Origin: Typha latifolia
Taxonomy: Eukaryota > Streptophyta > Magnoliopsida > Poales > Typhaceae
DNA length: 64,000 bases
Assembly (NCBI GenBank): GCA_019914945.1
Contig: CM034100.1
Coordinates: 8,009,096-8,073,095 of the forward strand
Direction: 5' to 3'
Shown here: positions 47,689 through 58,366 of the stretch, piece by piece
Numbering within the stretch: the first letter of the stretch is position 1
Layout: each line of letters opens with the position of its first letter
Notes under the pieces: model-generated
What the model saw: only the letters and a program-made list of their open reading frames with translations
Databases searched by the model: none
What the model was told of the DNA's origin: nothing
Position numbers and translations under genes: made by a program

Positions 47689-48350
47689 ATCCACCACGCT
47701 TCCCCCACCTTGCTCTCAATGTGAAAAGTTAGGGAAACGCTCCAAAATATCAGTCTCCAACTCCCATCTTGCCTCATCGAATGGCTTGCTAAGCTACTCA
47801 ACGAGAATCTCCATCTCCAATATGGTACCATGTCGTCGTCGGCGCCTAACAAGTACACGAACTGGCTCTACAATCTCTATCTCCTCTAATGGCTCCGGTA
47901 GAACTAATCCAACGATCTCATGATCTCCAATGCGCTCCCTCAGCAATGAAATACGGAAGATAGGATGCACTCTCGACCTCTCCGGTAGCTTCAAACGATA
48001 TGCAACCGGACCAATACGCTCCAGCACTCGAATGCATCCGCGGTCTAGCAGCAACCCGTCTCGATTCTGCAACTCTGGATGGCGCTCCGGATCATCCATC
48101 ATCTCCTGCAACAATCTCAAAATATCTAGGTCTGATGTACATACATACCTCAGCTCGTCAAGGGTAGGAGATGAATAAGCTGCAAGCTTGGCGGTATTGG
48201 GTTGGCACGATAGTGCATCCGCCGCACTATTTTCCGTTCCCTTCTTGTATTGAATTTCATAATCATAGCCCCAGCAATTTTGTGACCCATCGTTGTTGTG
48301 CTGGAGTGTGTATGTGCTGTCCTATAAAATATGGAAGGCTCCTTTGATCA
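47689..48350 (-). pseudogene. B2 chromodomain fused to the RNase H-integrase linker; integrase deleted
   Basis: The frame 47794-48120 runs from MRLLQEMMDDPERHPELQNR and LLLDRGCIRVL (linker before integrase) straight into ERIGPVAYRLKLPERSRVHP (after integrase). The whole integrase zinc finger and core are missing. The join falls in GCACTCGAA-type sequence that exists at both ends of the missing segment in relatives, suggesting deletion between short repeats. Chromodomain sequence follows toward 47700. Confidence 0.85.
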
Positions 48351-48352
48351 GA

Positions 48353-49354
48353 TCAGATAATGAATCGTCTACCGATCAAATAAGGCCTCCACTTTGTCAC
48401 CGCATGCAGAATTGCCAACATCTCTCTCTCATAAGTCAATAATTGCTGAGATTTTTGTGATAAAGCCTTACTAAGATAGGCAATGGGACGTCCTTTTTGC
48501 ATTAGTACAGCTCCTATGCCAACACCTGACACATCACATTCCACAATGAAGTCTTTGGTGAAGTCCGGTAGCGCTAAAATGGGTGCTGTTTTTAATTTTT
48601 CAAAGGCAAAAGTGGCTTCATCCGTCCATCTAAAAGAGTTCTTCTTCAACAAACAAGTGAGAGGAGTAGCGATCTTGCTATATCGGGCGATGAAGCAACG
48701 ATAATATCCGGTCAGCCCTAAAACTCCTCTCAATCCGGTGGTAGTAGTAGGAATAGGCCAAGCAGTCATACTAGCAACCTTTTGATGATACGTCGCTACA
48801 CCATCCGCTGAAATGATGTAGCCTAAATACTCTACTAGTGGTACTCCCCATAGGCACTTGGACTTCTTGATCTTCAATTAGTTTTGCTTCCACAAATTCA
48901 GCATATCCTCCAAATACCGCCAATGCTCCAATTCAGTCCTGCTATACACCAAAATGTCATAAAAAAATACCAAGATATACCTTCGCAAGAGAGGCGGAAA
49001 TATATCATTCATGAGGTCTTGAAAGGTAGCTGGAGTATTGGTGAGATCAAAAGGCATCACCCGAAACTCGTAATGCCCATCCGGAGACCGAAATGTAGTT
49101 TTGTGCATATCTGCCAAGTGAACACTAAATATATTCGCCCCTACAAGATCATCCAGCAACTCCTCGATAACCGGAATGGGATACTGGTCCTTGACGGTAA
49201 TAGCGTTTAGTGCTCGATAGTCGACACAAAAATACCATGTCCTATCCTTTTCTCGCACCAATAACACAGGGGATGAGTATGAGCTATGACTTGGTTGAAT
49301 GAGGCCTTTCTCCAACATCTTGGCTACCATCCTTGAGATAACTTCTTTTTGCAC
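48353..49354 (-). pseudogene. B2 reverse transcriptase-RNase H
   Basis: Two abutting frames split by one TAA (about 48875-48880, Gln codon in relatives). Reverse transcriptase: RTWYFCVDYRALNAITVKDQ and YPIPVIEELLDDL. The SKLDL-containing segment seen in B1 is deleted (reads NIFSVHLADMHKTTF), and FFDD is FFYD, so two catalytic aspartates are lost. RNase H: FIVECDVSGVGIGAVLMQKG, LSKALSQKSQQLLTYEREML. Inactive enzyme with a well-preserved frame. Confidence 0.9.
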
Positions 49355-49363
49355 ATGTGGATA

Positions 49364-51430
49364 CTAATATGTCCTCATATTCGCCGATGCAGCCCCGGGT
49401 ACAATCTCTATATGATGGTCCGCCGCTCTCCTCGGTGGCAACTCCTGCGGATCCTCAAACAGTCCAGAAAAGTTATCTAATAAATTAGACAATTCAATGG
49501 TAGTACCTGAACTCATTTGAGGCTCATCTCCTGCTGATCCTAACTGAAGATGATAGGCCAAATCATACGCACAAGGCAACCCCATCATAGGCTGCATCGT
49601 AGGAATCGGCAAAGACCGAACACTATCAAGTCGCACATCTTTGTTTCCCTATTTATATTTCATCCACATGCTCCGGAAATCAAATGTGACGGCTCCCAAA
49701 CTCTGTAACCACTGAGCACCAAGGACAAAGTCCGCTCCTTACAATGCGAACGGATACAAGTCCATAATAATGTTGTATCCTTGCACCCATATACCGACCT
49801 GGCGACACAAAGCTCTCTGCCTTAAGCTTCGTGACGTCTCCAATAGCAACGTCAAATCCCGTGGTCGGTTCGACATCCAAACCCAATCTCCTCACTAATC
49901 TCTCATCTAGAAAGTTATGTGTACTCCCCGAATCAATGAGGATGTGCACACAATGCTTTCAAACGAGTCCATCTACTCGTAACATCCTCGCCGCAGAAGT
50001 ACCCGAATATGCTTGCATCGATATTTTAGCTTGGATATCTTCCTCAACGCCATCCACAACGGCCTCCTCATGGGTCTCCTATGATCGGTTTAGAACATCG
50101 ATGACCGGGGGTTAAATGCTCATCACATCGAAAGCAAAGGCACTTTGCTCTTCCCTCCTCCACCTGGCCAGGTGTGAGAGTTCAAACGTGGGGTCTTGTG
50201 CCTCCTCTAACATCGAAAGAAGGTCTCAAAGGTGGTCGTCGTCTAGTAATCCCAGCCGTTGTTTTTGATACCACAGAATTTCCATCCGGCGTTCTAGGTG
50301 CAAACCGCCCGTCTTGATTACCCCAATTGGTTTTTGCTGCCATATTTAGAGCCTTATGTTTTTGCTCCATCCTCATGGCCTTCTCAAAGGCCTCCTCAAG
50401 AGTAGTAGGACATAGAGCACGAACATCCGCTTGTATCTCATCCCGTAGCCCTGAAATAAATATACCCATCAATGTTCATTCGGGGCACGGTGGCTCACAA
50501 CGACTACTAACTCTTTCAAACTCAGCTTGGTACTCCAATACGGTTGTCCTCTAAACCATCTTGCTTAATGTGGCAGCAAAATCTTCATATGTCGCTGTCC
50601 CAAATCTACGTGTAATCTTCCTACAAAAATCAGCCAATCTGGTAAATCCATCACCATGAATAGTCGATCTATACCAATGCAATGCCGTTCCTTAGAGGTG
50701 AAAGCTTGCCATCTGGACTTTTGCATCTTTCGTTGTACCTTGCCAATCAAAATATTGTTCAACTTGAAACACCCAATCCATTGGATCACCATCTTAGAAT
50801 TTTGGAAAGTCCAAGCGTGCAGTTCTCCCCCGAATAGCATTGTCAGGTTCACGAAAGATCCTTGGTTCAGGTCTAAACATTTGTGCATGTTGATCACCTT
50901 CTCTAAATCCTCGAGCACATACATCACTATCTCCATAGGGAACAACCTCATCCTCATAGTGCCAATCCTCCTCATCGAAGCGCACCGGTGCCGCACGCCT
51001 CTCGTGTTCCACCATCGTCGGTCTTGGATTTTGTAATGAAGGTGAGGGATGATGTGAAGGCATAGGTAGAAGGGGATCATTAACACTCATATGACGCACC
51101 TGGACCTGTGTGGTATCGGTTCTATGGGGTCCTACCGCTGGTCCATCTTGAAACTCCGTTCGTCGTCGAGGAGATATTGAACCCAATCGATTCACGACAT
51201 ATTCCTTGAATTCATTGTGATCCTTTTGTATGTTGTCAACTCTATGCAATAATGTTTAAAACATGCTCCTTAGTTCATCCATATTCGAACCCATAGACGT
51301 TGGTTGCCTCAGTCCTGCCGTGGTCGCTCCAAAGGAATTAGCCTCACGGTTAGGATCATAGTGCATTGAGTCCTCCCTTGTCTGTGTGCTCTCCATAGGT
51401 CTCCTTGTTGATGTCATCTTTCTTGTTTTA
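49364..51430 (-). pseudogene. B2 gag-protease
   Basis: Low to high: linker (49364-49636), protease (49640-49970, LIDSGSTHNF active site intact), zinc-knuckle region (about 50090-50150), gag (50180-51430; DEIQADVRALCPTTLEEAFE). The protease part has TAG at 49649-49651, TAA at 49739-49741, TGA at 49959-49961 and one extra T near 49809. The same four lesions occur in B1. Confidence 0.85.
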
Positions 51431-51471
51431 ATCATTAATGGAGGTCTAAGGTTCGTCTACTCTAATACTAA

Positions 51472-51600
51472 TTTGTTAAGCTCTGATACCAATTGATGGG
51501 CTCTAATACCAATTTGATAAGATCTAATACAAATTGATAGGCTCCGATACTAAATGAAAGGCTCTAATACTAAATTGATGGGATTTGAAACCAAAAGATC
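51472..51600 (-). repeat. Five to six tandem 20-bp primer-site/LTR-end units in B2
   Basis: Units of the type GCTCTGATACCAATTGATGG repeat with about 20-bp spacing, each combining a decayed primer site (TGGTATCAGAG on the minus strand) with a TATCA-type LTR end. Confidence 0.85.
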
Positions 51601-52469
51601 GGCTACGGAACTAAAGATCTGAATTTATTGTAGGAAGCAGTCCGCACAACTGTGGGAAAATATTTGTTAGATATTCTCTTTTTAGTCAAAAAAATTACGA
51701 AACTAATTGGGTTGGATCCATAACTTCCTAATATACAACTTTCGTATTTATGCCCTTAGCAGATTAGAACTGTAGCAAGGACGAAAACACAAAATAACAT
51801 GGTTGATGGTGGTGGTGACGGGTGGAGTGGATGTTAGGGTTATGGATGGGTATGGAGATGAGGGTGGATTGTGGAAGTGATTAAGGGAAGTAGACGAGGG
51901 GAATGAAGTGGTCGAGATCCCAAAGAAGAGGGGTGGTTCGACAGTCGAGGGAGATTAGAAGCGAGGAGAAACCTTGCCAACGATAGATGTGGAAGGATGA
52001 TGAAGATAGAGGAGGGAGAAGTCTAGAGAGAATATAAGAGGCAAGAAATTAATAATCCAATTCCATAATGAAGTTGGCTGCCATCCACATATTTATAGAG
52101 GCTAGCCAACAAGTCCTAAAACAATATAAAGCCCTAACAAACCAACTAAACCAGTATTCCTAATCTTCTCTAATTACCGTTCGAATTAAGTTTTTGGTTT
52201 GTCGCAGATAAATTCTGAATCTGGAGAAGTCATGAATATCAAAGTTGTAGATCTGGCGGTTGGCAACCTTATCTAACTAGTTTGATATTATTTGGATATG
52301 TGTAGATTATTCTACGTATAGTTTCCCACGAAACACTGCAAAGCTGGATTTAGCTAATTAAATAAAATCCTAACCTACTTAGACTCTAACTAAACCAAAT
52401 AACTAGATAAGATAATTAGACTCAATCCATTGAGCCTAATCTCCCTTTGATGTGATCCAATTTATATCA
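51494..52469 (-). mobile_element. 5' LTR of B2, with the same replaced U3
   Basis: Starts within the tandem units and ends TTTATATCA at 52469. The U3 from about 52140 to 52469 matches 47356-47688, so the replaced U3 was present when B2 inserted. Right flank is the 96-bp repeat. Confidence 0.85.
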
Positions 52470-53060
52470 ATCATCTATGCAAAATATACGCTCTAATTTT
52501 AACAAATGTACATATTAAGAGTTTAAAAAAAATGTCACGCATCACCTATGTTTTTTGTACGCATCGCTTATGTAAAATGTACACTCTAATTTTAACAAAT
52601 GTACGAATCAAGATTTAAAAAAAAAATCATGAATCACATATGTTATTTGTACGCATCACCTATGCAAAATGTACGCTCTAGTTTTAACAAATGTATGCAT
52701 CGAGATTTAAAAAAAAAAAATATCACGCATCACCTATGTTATTTGTACGCATCACCTATGCAAAATGTACGCTCTAATTTTAACAAATGTATGCATCGAG
52801 ATTTAAAAAAAAAAAATATCACGCATCACCTATGTTATTTGTACGCATCACCTATGCAAAATGTACGCTCTAATTTTAAATAATATACGCATCGAGATTT
52901 AAAAAAACATCATTTTGATAATTTATGTAGTTTGTACGCATCGCCTATGTAATTTATACGCTCTAATTTCAAATAAGATACGCATTGAGATTTCATAAAA
53001 AATTATATATATTGCATATGTAATTTATACACATCGGATATTTAAAATATACACTGCAAA
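52470..53060. repeat. 96-bp tandem repeat, main array
   Basis: About six copies. Two consecutive units (52640-52860) are nearly identical, later ones are degenerate. Each has an A9-A11 run, CACGCATCACCTATG, TTTGTACGCATC and GTACGCTCTA. Because 96 is divisible by three, the array gives a false open frame at 52599-52883. Confidence 0.95.
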
Positions 53061-53137
53061 TTTTAATAAATTACGCATTGAGACTTAAAAGAAAACAAAA
53101 TTATCACTATACTATCCATCCAATACATTTCTAGACA

Positions 53138-53640
53138 AATTAAAAGATTTGCATCTGTTTAACAAACTAAATGCACTCATCTTACAGAAATTAAAAAATA
53201 ACTTACTGAAGACTAAAATATAATGCACTCATCTTTCAGAAATTAATGCACTGAGATTGGACAAACTAGATTACAAAAATTTGCATCCATTCCCTTAGCA
53301 ACAAAAAATTTAATAACAACACAATATCATGTACCAAATTAAAAGTCTGCATCTATTTAACAAATTGAATGCACTCATCTTACAGAAATTAAAAAATAAC
53401 TAATAGAAGACTAAAATATAATGCACTTATCTTTCAGAAATTAATGCACTGAGATTGGACAAATTAGATTGCAGAAATCAGTATTCATTCCCTTAGCAAC
53501 AAAAATTTTAAGAACAACATAATATGATGACCCAAATTGAAAGTCTACATCTATTTAATAAACTGAATGCATTCATCTTCCAGAAAGTAAAAGAAAAATT
53601 CAGAGCAGAAAACTAAAATTATCACCGAGCACCATAAATC
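53138..53640. repeat. 198-bp tandem repeat, about 2.5 copies
   Basis: Copies start at about 53138, 53336 and 53534 (AAATTAAAAG, AAATTAAAAG, AAATTGAAAG), with shared GCATCTRTTTAACAAA, ATGCACTCATCTTACAG and CATTCCCTTAGCAAC words. Unrelated to the 96-bp unit. 53061-53137 and 53641-53902 are AT-rich with nothing recognised. Confidence 0.9.
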
Positions 53641-53902
53641 ATAACACCACAATAATAATAAATCATCACTGGAATAACAATAAATTATCATTGGAATTTG
53701 TATCAATTTTTTAAACAAAATATTTTAACCATCATTGAGTATGTTACACCATAAATCATTACTAAAGTCATCAATAATATAAAACAGTAACTCATAATAA
53801 CACAACCATACAAACTAACTGTAATAACAATCAACTAGAGTATATCACACCATAAATATTATATCATAAATATGACAATTACATGGTATAGTTTTATAAC
53901 TT

Positions 53903-56900
53903 CTAGCTACTACCTCCTCTAGGCACCAACCCATCATAGACAATCTCAGCAGATAGTTTTGCCCTGATTTTCATAATATCTCGCTAGTGAAAATCACACT
54001 ACGAGCGTTGTTGTATGCAATCTTTATATTGTAAGACAAATACACCACAATCTTGCCTATTCATGTAAGATGGTATTATTAATTAGTTCATAGTAAGGAA
54101 TAATAAGAAATTCAAATAAGAAGGAAAATAAATAGAACACATACATTCTTCGTTGTTGTGGGATAATTTTAGTAGAAATCATATTCCAATTGTTTTTTTT
54201 CATCAATTTCACATCGGTTGTATATCTCTTTGTGTCAATTAGAAAGATAATCCTTTATAATATGTGCATGTACAAATAAATGTACTTATCAAAATAATTT
54301 AATATACTCAAGTTACTTTGTAGGTTACCATGTCGTTGGCCTCTTTTGTGTACTTATCACCAGGTAGAGAAGTATAATGAACCATTTTTGCTTCTCTCAA
54401 ATCAACAAGGAGAAGGTGCCAATGCATATATGTCTGTGGTGGAAAGAAGCAATAATCCTTCTCATCAAAACTTTAATCTTCATGAATTGGTTACATAAAA
54501 GTTGCAAGCACTTTAAAATTTTTGGCCTTTACTACCCTTTACAAAAAGTACCATTTGTTGTAAATAAACTATAAATACTAAATATAATTATTTACTATGA
54601 AAATAACTTACATGGACTTTAGTACTCATAAATAAACAAAGGGCATATGTAGTTGGATCCGCCAACCACCTATTGTATAGCATTTGTTAACAAACATATA
54701 TGACATCTCCTCCAATCATATGATGAGTGAGAAGACTAACTAACTGTCCTCTATTAACAATAGTATAATCATTGCACCATATGATCGCCGCACTGCAAGA
54801 AAAAATATTAATAAAATTTAAAAACATTAAAGGAGTATAGTGTACCAAAATGTGAATAAGATTTATAAGTTACGTACTCATCTTGTATCTCTAGCATCTT
54901 TCGAATGTTGTTGTGCTTATCATTAGTGACGAACTTTCCCCAAGGGTATCCCGAAACCTTAGTCATTTGTTTCTTAAGAGGGGACATTTCAGTAGAGTTT
55001 ATTGAAATAAGTCCTAAATTTGTTTCCTTTTTCAAACTTTTTCCCTTCCCCAAATTTTTTCCCTTTTTAGGAGCCACGTTTTGCTCTTTGTTTTTTACTT
55101 CTACTGCTCTAATTGCCTTGCTGTAAATTCATATAGACTTCAATGCAAAGTAATAGTATCTATTTGCACTATTGGATATCCACCACCTTGCCAACTAATA
55201 AGTCAGCCACTACTAGCACATTAGATACAATATGAGAAGCTTCTACAGGCTTTTTAGTGGTTGATTTGCACAATTACACTGATTCTTTTTCCAATATTAC
55301 AACTGGTAAAATTTGTGTCTTTTGTGTGCTTTTCAATTGCCGAATAAGGCATTGACAACATATCTATCTTCTCTTTTAGTATCTTCATAGTAGCCTCAAT
55401 ATCAATCACACGTCATGCCACCTTGCCCACCTTTTTTGACTTATCCTACATTTCAAAATTGATTAAAATATTTGTTAGCATATAATAAGAATTGCATATA
55501 ACTAAAAATATACTTGTTATATACCATTCCTTTTTTTCACACTCCTCCTCTATTCTTTCTCTTCACTCCCTTCTGAAGTGTAACACCCATTTAAATAAAA
55601 TAAAAAAAAATTCAGCGCACGCGCCAAGCGCGTGCACTCTCATCGCAGCGCACGCGCCAAGCGCGTGCGCTGACCCTTTCTTCCTCCTCCCCCCACCTCT
55701 CGCAGTTGGTTACGGGAGGTGGGAGAGGAGTGTGTCAGAGTGGAGATAACTCCACTCTGCTGCCCTCTCGGCCTCACCCTATTTAAACCCCCTCACCTCA
55801 ATCCTCGGGTTAGCCTCCATCCCCTCTTTAGTTTAATTTGAAAATAGCCTAGTTAATCATGTGTAATTAGGAATTTATTCATCGGAGAAATTCGTCGATT
55901 GGCGACCTCGGGTCGACCACCCACCGGTCCGGAAAGTTTCCCCGCTTCAACCCCTTGTTGTGGCTACCCAAACTGGGTACCCACGGGGCGCGAGGAAGGC
56001 GATGCCATGCTGCCTCCCACTGCCAGGTTTCTTTGGCGTAAGCGGCCACCACCGGCAGCGGTGGCCTCGCTCATCAACCTCGAGTGACCCACCACTTCAC
56101 ATGGAAGAGGTAGGTACTCGAGGGGGAGTTACCGGAGCTGGGGACTGCCGGTGACGAGGATCACCAGCAGCAACGCCCCTTTCTCCTCTATTTTTTCTTC
56201 TCTCGCAAGGAGACGAGGAGAAGGTGGTGTTATTTTACTTGCTGGGTAGGTCTGCAGCCCACTCTCTCTCTCTCACCTAATTTGCTGGGCCTTGAGCCTA
56301 GCCCAACCATTAACCCTAAGCCTGATTTATTTATTAGTTTGTTATTTTTTTAAAAATTATGTTAGCTACATAAATTGTAATTAATTAAAATTTTCTCAAT
56401 CATGTTATTAATAAAAATTAGGATTTATACATAATTAAATTAGATCTTTGAATTCGTTAGTCTTTTCATTTATCTTTGACACTTACATTGTAAACGACTC
56501 TAAATGACCGTTATTTTTTTAAATTAAGACAAATAATATTTCGGACCTAGAAAATCAAACTTAAATTCATACAACCAGATAGATAGTCTATAAGTCCATT
56601 AATCTTATGTTTATTTTATTTATAAATTATTAGATCTATTATTGTGCGGGAAGGATCTCAAAAATCAAGAAAAGCCGACTGATTAGGAGAGTAAGATGGA
56701 TTCCAAAAATAACTCAGGCGAGTAGAATTATATAATAGTCTACGAAAAATGCATACTTATGTCATTTCTTACCTGTATTAATTAAATGTTGTTTTCTTAC
56801 TTGTGAAAATTACATGACATTTCATAATTGCATTTAATTACATGTCATTTCTTACTTGCATTATTTATCATTTAATGTACATGTATGATAGACTTTATGC

Positions 56901-58330
56901 TTGTTTATAATACCTATTATTTTAATGATTATGTTAAATAAATAATAGAGGTCATGGCACCACGTGCATGTATCATTGTTAGTCAAGTCCCAGCTAGGCA
57001 GTGCCCTTTCACCCACTCAACTTGGGGTTAAGGGTAGAGTGTATTATATAGTATTATATTAGCGGTCTACATTTGAGGTCGGTAGCTGGTAGAGCATTCA
57101 GGTGATTATACTGCCCTAGTTGGAGACTAGTCTAGGATGATATTAGAAAAAATAATTGAGAGGTAGGGATTGTATTCTAGCAGTACCCGAGGATGCAGGG
57201 TCAGGGCGTCTATCGAGCTGTGTGCTCTTATCCGCCGTATGTGATGATTTCGCTCTATGCGATGATTACTAGAGTGGTGTTGATGGGCCTACGACTGGGG
57301 TCCTTAGTCTGATGGCTACAGACAATCGGTCATATGCAGCGTCGCCAAGCATGTATGGGCGATAATACCGCTAGATGACTAGTCCCCCTCGATTTTTATG
57401 GTGCTTTATGAGTTATATCATTGTGAGATATACCATCACGCACGTTATCATTATGGGTTTGCATTTCTATTTATCATGTAATATTCTTAGATTATTATTG
57501 GATTTTACTTGCTGGACCCCGTGCTCACTGCCATTTTGGTGGAAACATTTCAGAGCTGATTATAGAGGATGCGGCCATCGAGGAGTAGCAGATTCATTCC
57601 TTTATTTTTAGCATTTGTTTATTCTATTATTTTAGTTGGACTTAGCCTCTGCGAGGGTATTTATGTTTTAACAAATTTGTGTTGGACTTGTATTCCTAGG
57701 GGCTTGTTGAGGCCTGTGATATCGTAACTCTGGTTTATTTGTTGGATTATTATGGTATTTCTTGAGTTATTCAGATACTTTGTGAGATTATTTCACTGAC
57801 AGGTCACGTGAGAATCACGTGGAAATTCTCCACGTGAGGAACACGTGAATTTTGGAAGTGGGTGTTTCATGAAGCCACCTCTTCGCCTTCCATGTCTCCC
57901 AACCACTATTTGGAATAATCACTACCCACTAGTTTCTCTATTTCATTCGATACACCATGCTCAGCCACAAGTAAATGTATCTCTTCTTGTGCATATATCA
58001 ATGTCTTCTTAACCTACTGGAAATAATTTATGAAAAAGAAAATTAAGATTAGTCAAGGTTGAAAATATCTATATAAAATTGAGAAAAATAAATATAAATA
58101 TTACCAAGCTTGGCCTTATTCTCTGAGGTTCTTCTTTACTTTGTATCGATGCAACACCTTATTTTTTACCCACTTGAACAACCGAGGAAACACGTTTGGG
58201 TTTGACTGCTTCACAAAGTCAACATGCTGATAAAACTGGCAAGTTATCAAGACGGCGGCACCATTTAAATAACATACTTTTCCTTCCCTTTTCTTCTTCA
58301 TCTCTTTTACTCTTTTATGTGTCTCAGCTA
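53903..58330 (-). pseudogene. Decayed Ulp1-type (C48) protease gene, split by a D solo LTR
   Basis: Minus-strand blocks from high to low: 58301-58116 (VCYLNGAAVLITCQFYQHV, FPRLFKWVKNKVL), about 58010-57875 (coiled KTLIYAQEEIHLL), solo LTR, linker 55560-55080, 55077-54850 (lysine-rich, MAPKKGKNLGKGKSLKKE), 54795-54610 (QLVSLLTHHMIGGDVIYV then a stop), 54450-54331 (MHWHLLLVDLREAKMVHYT then GTAACC), 54240-54145 (WNMISTKIIPQQRRM) and 54066-53903 (MNRQDCGVFVLQYKDC). The HWHLLLVD His, the P-Q-Q motif and the DCGVF Cys are the hallmarks of Ulp1 SUMO-type proteases. At least three in-frame stops (two after QQRS) make it a pseudogene. Plant genes of this form are often carried by Mutator- or CACTA-type transposons, and the neighbouring tandem repeats would fit, but no transposase or terminal inverted repeats were found. 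Exon limits are estimates. Confidence 0.75.
55579..57869 (+). mobile_element. Family D solo LTR (D5), complete, target duplication TGAAG
   Basis: 2291 bp from TGTAACACCC to GGGTGTTTCA, flanked by TGAAG at 55574-55578 and 57870-57874. The opening TGTAACACCC is common in plant Ty3/gypsy (Tekay-like) LTRs. Near the start are two GC hairpins (55617-55635; 55648-55670). Near the end are four CACGTG boxes (57805, 57816, 57831, 57842). There is no coding sequence; it inserted in the Ulp1-type gene. Confidence 0.95.
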
Positions 58331-58366
58331 TAGACCATATTAAGAAGTCATGAACAGCAGATGTCC

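Noticed and set aside
47794..49354. Idea that B2 (reverse transcriptase, no integrase) and A1 (integrase, no reverse transcriptase) complement each other
   Set aside because: B2 reverse transcriptase has lost two catalytic aspartates (LDL segment deleted, FFDD changed to FFYD), so it cannot supply activity; the families also differ.
52599..52883. 94-codon open frame with repeated protein motif
   Set aside because: It is the 96-bp tandem repeat read in frame; no start context, no homologue, and other frames of the array are equally open.
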